A stretch of 9,794 nt of DNA from Deltaproteobacteria bacterium (lineage in GTDB: Bacteria > Desulfobacterota_B > Binatia > UBA9968), in contig JAPUHZ010000198.1 of NCBI GenBank assembly GCA_027297485.1, forward strand, positions 1 to 9,794, read 5' to 3'. How positions within the stretch are numbered: position 1 is the first letter of the stretch; each line of letters opens with the position of its first letter. Below the pieces are notes generated by a model. It searched no databases, was not told the DNA's origin, and worked only from the letters and a program-made list of their open reading frames with translations. Shown here piece after piece: positions 6,372 to 9,794 of this stretch. The translations under genes and the position numbers were made by a program.

Positions 6372-7232
6372 ATGATGCCCTTGAGACGATTCACGATCCA
6401 CCAGCCTCATAGTGTAGCCGAGGCAGCGGAGATGCTCGCACACCACGGCGAGAAAGCGCGACTTTACGCAGGAGGAACCGAGCTTCTCCTGGCGATGAAA
6501 CACGACCTTTTACGCTACGACCATCTTGTCGATGCCAAGACGATACCCGACCTCAACAAAATCGAACTTATAGATTCTACGGTTTGCATCGGAGCTTTAG
6601 CGACACATAGATCTATAGAAAATTCCTCCCTGGTTAAGGAAAAACTCCCTGTCATTGCGGAAATGGAAAGGAATGTGGCCAATGTCCGGGTTAGAGCGAC
6701 AGGGACTCTAGGCGGAAACCTCTGCTTTGCCGAACCCCACTCGGACCCCGCCGCCTTACTTCTTGCCCTTCAGGCGAAGGTCCGGGTCCAGGGAAGAACT
6801 GGAGAAAAAGCCTTGGAGATGAGTGAGTTCATTGCCGAGGCGTATGAGACTACGCTGGGCCCGGACGAGCTTTTAACCAGAATCAACGTCCCTGTTCTGA
6901 CCCCAACCCAGCGGGCCGTCTATCTCAAATTCCAGATCCACGAGCGACCCATTCTCGGTCTAGCACTAGTCCTCGACATGGGCGAAGCCGGTCGTGTCAT
7001 CACTAATGCCAGGGCAGTAGTTGGCAGTGTCAGTCCAACACCGTGCCGATCCGATCAGGCAGATGCCATGCTCGTCGGTTCGAGAGATCAGGTGAAGAAA
7101 CAGCTTGTCGATGCCGCTCAGGCTTTGGCCGACGCCGCCGATCCTGTAGACGACCTTGAGGGAAGCGCAGAATACAAACGGCACCTGATCGGGGTCTTCC
7201 TCCGCCGGGCCTTTACCAAGGCTTTATCCTAA
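6372..7232 (+). CDS. Molybdenum hydroxylase FAD-binding subunit (CoxM type)
   Basis: This 286-residue FAD subunit accepts electrons from the [2Fe-2S] clusters and passes them to the final acceptor. The two FAD-binding signatures are present: YAGGTELLLAMK (residues 32-43) and RATGTLGGNLCFAEPHSDP (108-126). The C-terminal CO_deh_flav_C-type domain ends with DPVDDLEGSAEYKRHLIGVFLRRAF (257-281). It lacks the extra cysteine-rich loop that binds a [4Fe-4S] cluster in 4-hydroxybenzoyl-CoA reductase; only Cys72, Cys118 and Cys225 are present. The 26-nt A/T-rich gap (6346-6371) shows no convincing ribosome binding site, so translation may depend on coupling. Two adjacent ATGs (6372 and 6375) leave the start uncertain by one residue; MPLRRF from the second matches the usual N-terminus. 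Last gene of the operon-like run. Confidence 0.94.
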   Translation: MMPLRRFTIHQPHSVAEAAEMLAHHGEKARLYAGGTELLLAMKHDLLRYDHLVDAKTIPDLNKIELIDSTVCIGALATHRSIENSSLVKEKLPVIAEMERNVANVRVRATGTLGGNLCFAEPHSDPAALLLALQAKVRVQGRTGEKALEMSEFIAEAYETTLGPDELLTRINVPVLTPTQRAVYLKFQIHERPILGLALVLDMGEAGRVITNARAVVGSVSPTPCRSDQADAMLVGSRDQVKKQLVDAAQALADAADPVDDLEGSAEYKRHLIGVFLRRAFTKALS

Positions 7233-7234
7233 TT

Positions 7235-7420
7235 GCTAGCCCGCATTTCTTACCGGAGCGCGAAGCGAGGGCGCGCAGATGCCCGGAGATACAAGGCGCG
7301 AGAGAGACAAAGCGCGCAGGCGTACTGTACAGTACGTCGAGCCCTTTGTCCGAGCGCAACGCCGTAGATTCGAGTAGATGCGCGCACGCAGCCGTGGGCT
7401 GGTGAGAAATGCGGGCTAGC
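7235..7420. repeat. 186-bp palindromic intergenic element with 16-bp perfect ends
   Basis: The ends GCTAGCCCGCATTTCT (7235-7250) and AGAAATGCGGGCTAGC (7405-7420) are exact reverse complements. The centre is a perfect 16-bp palindrome, CGTACTGTACAGTACG (7321-7336), within 1 nt of the midpoint of the ends. Between them the arms are only partly complementary, with matched patches such as GCGCGCA and ACAAAG, and are rich in CGCG. No coding frame inside resembles a protein. CTAG flanks both sides of the CCCGCATTT/AAATGCGGG core and could be a 4-bp target duplication or part of the element. It resembles non-autonomous, MITE- or REP-like dispersed repeats. It begins 3 nt after the FAD-subunit stop and may also fold in RNA and end or process the operon transcript. 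Confidence 0.8.
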
Positions 7421-7449
7421 TCAAGGTGTCCATGGTCCCCTTTGTGAAA

Positions 7450-7466
7450 TTGGTCAAAACGACCAA
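7450..7466. promoter_or_regulatory. Short inverted repeat upstream of the di-iron oxygenase promoter (putative operator)
   Basis: TTGGTC (7450-7455) and GACCAA (7461-7466) are perfect complements around AAAAC, ending 24 nt before the -35 box at 7491. Position and symmetry fit an activator or repressor site. Six-bp arms can occur by chance, so this is tentative. The rest of 7421-7490 shows nothing else I can identify. Confidence 0.35.
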
Positions 7467-7490
7467 CTACTACCGACAACCGACCTCGGC

Positions 7491-7518
7491 TTGACTTAAC
7501 AAGGTAATTTTGTATATT
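7491..7518 (+). promoter_or_regulatory. Promoter of the BoxB-like di-iron oxygenase gene
   Basis: TTGACT (7491-7496), a 16-nt spacer and TATATT (7513-7518) form a good sigma70-type promoter in locally AT-rich sequence. Transcription would start near 7525, leaving a leader of about 135 nt. GGTAA (7503-7507) and TTACC (7520-7524) form a 22-bp interrupted inverted repeat that spans the -10, another possible operator. An independent promoter means the oxygenase gene need not be expressed with the upstream operon. The leader stretch 7531-7624 matches no riboswitch class I recognise. Confidence 0.5.
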
Positions 7519-7624
7519 GTTACCGCCAATATGTATGAGGGATGGGCGGGCGGTTTTCCGAGGGTTTCGTTCCAGATGCCGTAGGCGAGAAACAATCTAG
7601 ACCAAATAATCCAATAACCACGTA

Positions 7625-7645
7625 GGGTTAGCCGGAGGGCAACCC
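7625..7645 (+). promoter_or_regulatory. Leader hairpin just upstream of the oxygenase ribosome binding site
   Basis: GGGTT-A-GCC pairs with GGC-AACCC around a GGAG loop: eight base pairs with one bulged A. It ends 3 nt before the AAGGAG (7649-7654) that serves the ATG at 7661. Its place suggests a 5' stabilising structure or an effect on ribosome access. The GGAG in the loop is a second Shine-Dalgarno-like motif, too far from the start to be used directly. Confidence 0.5.
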
Positions 7646-7660
7646 GATAAGGAGTAGACA

Positions 7661-8782
7661 ATGTTAGTCAAGAATTCCAAGATCGACACCTTTGACGATT
7701 GGGTGGACCTTTTTCATCAATGGCACGCAGACATCGGCTATCCGACGGAACTTATCGGAAAAGACTATACCTTTGAGACAAAACTGGGGGACATCGAGAG
7801 CAATGAGATCGAGTTCGGAGACTACGCAGGCCGGACAAAGTGGGAAAAAGTGACCGATATTCCTGACCAGCGGATCCGAGACGCCCTGGCGCACCTGATC
7901 GAGTTTCAGGGAGACACCGAGTTTGCCTCAGTCGAGCAGCAAAAGAACCTGCTGGAAAGGGCACCGAGCGAATATGACTTGAACAACATTATCCGGATCA
8001 ACCGGGAGGAAATGCGGCACGGCTGGCAGATGGCCTATATGCTGGTGACCTACTTCGGTGACTCCGGCAAAAGCCAGGCCCAGAGGCTATTAGAGCGCCG
8101 AGCGTCCGAGAAAACGCGTTTACTCGATTCCTTCAATCAACCGGTCCGAAACTGGCTTGATTTTTTTACTTATACCAGTTTTATCGATCGCGACGGTAAG
8201 TATCAGCTCAACATGCTCAGCCGTAGCGCTTTTGCCCCGTTGGGACGCAGTACCCTCCCGATGCTGAAAGAAGAGGCGTATCACTTGGCGCAAGGAAATA
8301 TCGGCTTAATGCGGATTGTCAAAGCCGGGAAAATTCCTATGACTATCATCCAAAAGTACTTCAACAAATGGACCTCCACGGCCTACGATTTATTTGGCCA
8401 GGACGAGTCCAGCTCCGCCCACTGGGCCTATATCTGGGGGTTGAAAGGACGTTATGACGAACACCTGTACGACGATCCCGCCGATATGGATAAGCTGAAC
8501 GAGCTGTCGCGCGCCACCTTCTTCAAAGAAATCAGCGCACTTGTCGATGCCTTGAACCACAACGTTCCCGAGGACCAGCCCAAGCTTACGATTCCCAATG
8601 ACAAGTTCCGGAGATACATCGGCGCCTATGCGGGAAAGACCTACAGCGTCAAGGGGGAATTGCTCTCCCAAGAAGAGTACGACAAGCATCTGACAGAGGT
8701 CATGCCCTCGGAGGCCGACGATCAGTTTGTGATCGGCCTCGAGAAAGACAAGGAGTGGATCCTCGGCCCGACACAGAAGTAG
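7661..8782 (+). CDS. BoxB-like di-iron oxygenase (phenylacetate/benzoyl-CoA epoxidase family), short form
   Basis: This 373-residue ferritin-like di-iron protein resembles BoxB, the oxygenase of benzoyl-CoA 2,3-epoxidase. The expected metal ligands are visible: Glu87 (DTEFASVEQQ), Glu117-x2-His120 (INREEMRHGWQM), Asp176 (FIDRDGKYQL) and Glu205-x2-His208 (LKEEAYHLAQGN). Their spacing of 30, 3, 59, 26+3 and 3 residues matches BoxB as I recall it. The segment ERAPSEYDLNNIIRINREE is also BoxB-like. Classical BoxB is about 470 residues, so this is roughly 100 shorter. The start has a strong AAGGAG (7649-7654) at 6-nt spacing. No BoxA-type reductase, BoxC lyase or CoA ligase is in the window, and the gene has its own promoter. 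The substrate, perhaps an aromatic acyl-CoA, is inference. Assignment to the family is firm; identity with BoxB function is not. Confidence 0.85.
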   Translation: MLVKNSKIDTFDDWVDLFHQWHADIGYPTELIGKDYTFETKLGDIESNEIEFGDYAGRTKWEKVTDIPDQRIRDALAHLIEFQGDTEFASVEQQKNLLERAPSEYDLNNIIRINREEMRHGWQMAYMLVTYFGDSGKSQAQRLLERRASEKTRLLDSFNQPVRNWLDFFTYTSFIDRDGKYQLNMLSRSAFAPLGRSTLPMLKEEAYHLAQGNIGLMRIVKAGKIPMTIIQKYFNKWTSTAYDLFGQDESSSAHWAYIWGLKGRYDEHLYDDPADMDKLNELSRATFFKEISALVDALNHNVPEDQPKLTIPNDKFRRYIGAYAGKTYSVKGELLSQEEYDKHLTEVMPSEADDQFVIGLEKDKEWILGPTQK

Positions 8783-8827
8783 CTACGCCGGCTACGACAA
8801 CGGTTATGCGGTGACAAAGGGGGCAAC

Positions 8828-9794
8828 TCAGGCGGGCTTGCTTGCCTCCAGACCATAAGCCCGCGCCATCACCACGATGGGATGGACCGGTTTCCTTCCG
8901 GTCCCCTGTTGGACTTGGATCGCCGACAGGGGGCAATCGGTGACCGTGCAGGCGTCCTCGGGTTTCATGAACTTGAAAAGCGGTCTGCCCACCTTCATTG
9001 AGGCCTCGAAATTTTCCTTCTTCACGCTCCAAGTCCCGTCGTGCCCGCTGCAGCACTGCATGCGGGAGACTTGGGCGCCGGGAATCAGCTGCATCAATTC
9101 CTGCGCTTTGAAACCGATGTCCTGCGCCTTCAAGTGGCAGGGCTGATGATATCGGATCTTCCCGATTTTCTCGGAAAAACCCAAATCCAGCTTGCCTTTT
9201 TCGTGGACCTTGACCAGATATTCCGATAGATCGAAGGTGTTCTCGGCAACCAGCTTGGAATCCTCGGTCGCCAGGAATCGCGGGTAGTCTTTCTTGAGCA
9301 TGTAGCTGCAGCTTGCGCTCGGCACCACGATTTTGTATCCCTGCCGGATCGCTTGGCTCAGGGTGGCTACGTTCGATTCAATCTTCTTCATGGCCCGATC
9401 CATCAGCCCCACGTCCAGAAACGGAAGGCCGCAGCATTGCTGCTCCGGGACGACGCACTCGATGCCGTTCTTCTGAAGGACACCGACAGTCGCTTTTCCG
9501 ATATCCGGCTCATTGTAATTGACCGTGCAGGTATAAAAGAGCGCTACCTTTTCCTCCCCTTTGCCCTTCGGGAGAGCAGGGTTTTTGCGCAGCCACTTGG
9601 CGAATGTCTCCAAGTGGAACGTGGGGAGTAACCGGTCCTTGTGGACGCCCAAAAACTTTTCCATCAAACCACGCAGAAAAGGATTTTGATTCGCCCAGTT
9701 GACCAGCGGAGCTACCAAACTCGCCAGCTTTCCAATCCCATCCGTATCTCCAAACATTCTGTCGGCGAGGCTTGTTCCCTTTTTCTTCAGCTCC
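8828..9794 (-). CDS. GlpC/HdrD-like CCG-domain iron-sulfur protein, 5' end beyond the window
   Basis: This is the C-terminal part of a heterodisulfide-reductase-related, GlpC-like protein, a cytosolic electron-transfer protein. The frame stays open through the right edge (12 further codons, ELKKKGTSLADR, before the Met at 9757). The ADRMFGDTDGIGKLASLVAPLVNW stretch is internal to GlpC-type proteins, so that Met is not the start; N-terminal [4Fe-4S] ferredoxin motifs should lie outside. Counting from that Met, cysteine-rich domain 1 has Cys77, Cys108-Cys109-Gly and Cys150 (SASC, with Ser where the first Cys of CxxC is usual). Domain 2 has Cys207 (HQPCH), Cys235-Cys236-Ser-Gly-His-Asp and Cys270/Cys275. 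Such genes often sit beside rubrerythrin and DUF3501 genes, which would be off-window. It converges on the oxygenase gene with a 45-nt gap that shows no clear terminator. Confidence 0.88.
   Translation of the reverse strand, partial: ELKKKGTSLADRMFGDTDGIGKLASLVAPLVNWANQNPFLRGLMEKFLGVHKDRLLPTFHLETFAKWLRKNPALPKGKGEEKVALFYTCTVNYNEPDIGKATVGVLQKNGIECVVPEQQCCGLPFLDVGLMDRAMKKIESNVATLSQAIRQGYKIVVPSASCSYMLKKDYPRFLATEDSKLVAENTFDLSEYLVKVHEKGKLDLGFSEKIGKIRYHQPCHLKAQDIGFKAQELMQLIPGAQVSRMQCCSGHDGTWSVKKENFEASMKVGRPLFKFMKPEDACTVTDCPLSAIQVQQGTGRKPVHPIVVMARAYGLEASKPA

Noticed and set aside
3581..7232. Identification of the Mo hydroxylase as CO dehydrogenase (CoxSLM)
   Set aside because: The large subunit has SSYRGFG at the active-site loop instead of the AYRCSFR of form I, and the gene order is small-large-medium rather than medium-small-large.
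3581..7232. 4-hydroxybenzoyl-CoA reductase feeding the BoxB-like enzyme
   Set aside because: It would make an attractive pathway, but the FAD subunit lacks the extra cysteine-rich [4Fe-4S] loop and is too short. The direct link is not supported.
7531..7660. Riboswitch in the oxygenase leader
   Set aside because: A hairpin is present at 7625-7645, but no conserved core of a class I know (TPP, cobalamin, SAM, Moco, glycine, ZTP) could be matched.
8779..8827. Bidirectional terminator between the convergent genes
   Set aside because: Only a weak 5-bp stem (GTAGC/GCTAC) is visible and neither strand has a T-tract.
9755..9757. ATG as the start of the iron-sulfur protein
   Set aside because: The frame is open upstream to the window edge, and the ADRMFGDTDGIGKLAS context is internal in GlpC-type proteins, so the true start is outside.

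Overview
This window comes from a bacterial chromosome of moderate GC content. It carries an accessory catabolic gene cluster of a kind I associate with soil or subsurface lineages such as Rokubacteria, NC10 or Tectomicrobia, or with deltaproteobacterium-like groups. That placement rests only on gene content and on the style of the intergenic repeats. No phylogenetic marker is present, so it is weak.

Layout, left to right. (1) Positions 1-454 hold no intact gene. A start-less, protein-like minus-strand frame (54-308) looks like the decayed tail of a gene. Next to it is a near-consensus sigma70-type promoter (338-367) whose -35 box lies inside a perfect 12-bp inverted repeat (317-349), which suggests an operator. 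(2) Positions 455-7232 form one plus-strand, operon-like run: luciferase-like (LLM) flavin monooxygenase, alpha/beta hydrolase, a second LLM monooxygenase, then the three subunits of a xanthine-dehydrogenase-family molybdenum hydroxylase in the order [2Fe-2S], Mo-cofactor, FAD. Gaps inside the run are 121, 8, 63, -4 and 26 nt. The two widest hold repeat or hairpin sequence: a 9-nt-periodic inverted array (1453-1545) and a 40-nt imperfect hairpin (3520-3559). (3) Positions 7233-7660 hold a 186-bp imperfect palindrome with 16-bp perfect ends (7235-7420), then a short inverted repeat, a promoter and a leader hairpin for the next gene. (4) Positions 7661-8782 encode a di-iron oxygenase resembling BoxB (benzoyl-CoA 2,3-epoxidase) but about 100 residues shorter. 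(5) On the minus strand, convergent with it, is the C-terminal part of a GlpC/HdrD-like cysteine-rich (CCG) iron-sulfur protein that runs off the right edge.

How the genes may work together (inference): the Mo hydroxylase could add a water-derived oxygen to an aromatic or N-heterocyclic ring. The LLM monooxygenases could then oxidise or open the ring, and the hydrolase could process the product. The BoxB-like protein has its own promoter and may attack a CoA-thioester aromatic in the same or a related route. The substrate cannot be read from the sequence. The most notable points are the combination of two LLM enzymes, a hydrolase without a canonical serine elbow and a Mo hydroxylase; the operator/promoter architecture; the 9-nt-period repeat; the palindromic element; and the orphan short BoxB-like oxygenase.
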